DNA of 64,000 nt, taken from the NCBI GenBank assembly GCA_016765135.1, contig JAESQN010000045.1, positions 62,001 through 126,000 on the forward strand, given 5' to 3'. This stretch comes from Robiginitomaculum sp. GTDB taxonomy: Bacteria > Pseudomonadota > Alphaproteobacteria > Caulobacterales > Maricaulaceae. Numbering within the stretch: the stretch's first letter is position 1; each line of letters opens with the position of its first letter. The position numbers and the translations under genes are program-made. Below are positions 63,488-64,000 of the stretch, piece by piece. The notes under the pieces are model-generated. The model was not told where the DNA came from. It did not search any database and saw only the letters and a program-made list of their open reading frames with translations.

Positions 63488-63671
63488 TACATCTTTCACA
63501 AATACGTCATTATGGCTTTGGTTTCCCAAAATAACGACTAACTCTCACGGCGGAATTTCCGTTCAAAGCTGGAATGCTTCTAAACACGAAAACCCAAACC
63601 ACCAACAGTTCATTTCGCATGCTACAATTTGACGCACAAGACTTATATGGAAATGGCAATTAGTGAGAATA

Positions 63672-64000
63672 CTAAACCCAGTCTGGGACATGCTCCGTCT
63701 TTAGCACATCTTCAATACTTGGGCGTTTGCGAACGACGGCGTATTTGTCGTCCTTGACCAGGACTTCGGGTATTAAGGGGCGGGAATTATATTGGCTGGC
63801 TTGCACGGCACCATATGCGCCGGCGGTGTGCAGAACGATGAGGTCTCCGGCGTGCATTTCGGGCAACATGCGGTGCTGGGTGAAGGTATCACCGCTTTCA
63901 CAAATAGGCCCAACTACGTCATAACTAATCATGGGGGTATCTGCGGCTGGCGCGCCCACGGGTTCAATATCGTGATAGGCATCATAAAGCGCCGGGCGGA
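63672..64000 (-). CDS. lysA: Diaminopimelate decarboxylase LysA, C-terminal end (runs off right edge)
   Basis: About 109 C-terminal residues are visible. RPALYDAYHDIEPVG, then VVGPICESGDTF with the catalytic Cys, and AGAYGAVQASQYNSRPLIPEVLV are the standard end of LysA, the PLP enzyme of the last step of lysine synthesis. The N-terminal barrel with the PLP lysine lies outside the window. Confidence 0.95.
   Translation of the reverse strand, partial: RPALYDAYHDIEPVGAPAADTPMISYDVVGPICESGDTFTQHRMLPEMHAGDLIVLHTAGAYGAVQASQYNSRPLIPEVLVKDDKYAVVRKRPSIEDVLKTEHVPDWV

Noticed and set aside
63530-63671. Fur-box-like half site (TGAGAAT) upstream of the MFS gene
   Set aside because: Only one half matches; the other half is not recognisable.
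1-64000. tRNA, rRNA or CRISPR loci
   Set aside because: No cloverleaf with a T-loop, no rRNA blocks and no regularly spaced direct repeats were seen by eye; a tRNAscan or Infernal run would settle it.

Overview
The window looks like chromosome of a stalked or budding-type alphaproteobacterium in the Hyphomonadaceae/Maricaulales range. This rests on gene content, not on a marker search: RcdA (DUF1465) and TrcR (DUF1013) cell-cycle proteins, a Fur without the CxxC zinc site, an rpoN-hpf-ptsN block, three-part pntAA/pntAB/pntB transhydrogenase genes, UbiM-like hydroxylase, CoxIV-type small subunit, and many outer-membrane and TonB-type proteins. Base composition is near 50% GC. No rRNA, tRNA or CRISPR array was seen.

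Layout. 1-2 kb: two related lipoprotein/outer-membrane genes (one cut by the window edge). 2-5 kb: arsC, a serine hydrolase, trcR, a DUF1192 gene and rcdA. 5-9.5 kb: ppx/gppA, ptsN, hpf, rpoN. 9.6-19.7 kb: a histidine-rich lipoprotein, hslU, fur, a ThiE-RimI fusion, yggS, an L,D-transpeptidase, an OmpR-type regulator, a Sel1 protein, thiE and two small enzymes. 19.7-25 kb: an ATP-grasp protein, an SPFH/Arc/DUF4177 operon, a class II aldolase and nnrS. 24.7-28.7 kb: heat-shock genes hslV and clpB plus a STAS protein. 28.86-30.99 kb: an IS1595-type element with a passenger gene. 31-37 kb: a membrane protein/Xre pair, ftsK, a repeat-rich interval and a porin. 37-47 kb: a C39-like lipoprotein, gshB, ubiM, pyrF, argJ, a PPIase and secA. 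46.8-51.6 kb: the transhydrogenase operon, interrupted by a HepT/MntA toxin-antitoxin pair. 52-57 kb: an NtrC-type regulator, a second porin-like protein, and a PLP decarboxylase with a divergent Lrp regulator. 57-63.5 kb: a ChaN / TonB receptor / PD40 / MFS uptake cluster. The right edge holds the 3' end of lysA.

Most notable points: (1) hslU and hslV are split by about 11 kb, yet hslU, hslV and clpB each carry a promoter with the same RpoH-like layout (CTTGnn-N15-CYYAT); (2) the mntA-hepT pair sits inside the pnt operon with overlapping start and stop codons on all sides; (3) a ThiE-like domain is fused to a RimI-like acetyltransferase beside fur and overlaps the divergent yggS start; (4) an SPFH operon encoding an Arc-type repressor has a tandem TGATATCA operator over its promoter; (5) four surface proteins share a short LRG motif between a low-complexity N-terminus and the rest of the protein; (6) a factor-independent terminator precedes trcR and implies a short leader RNA or sRNA. 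None of these has been checked against a database.
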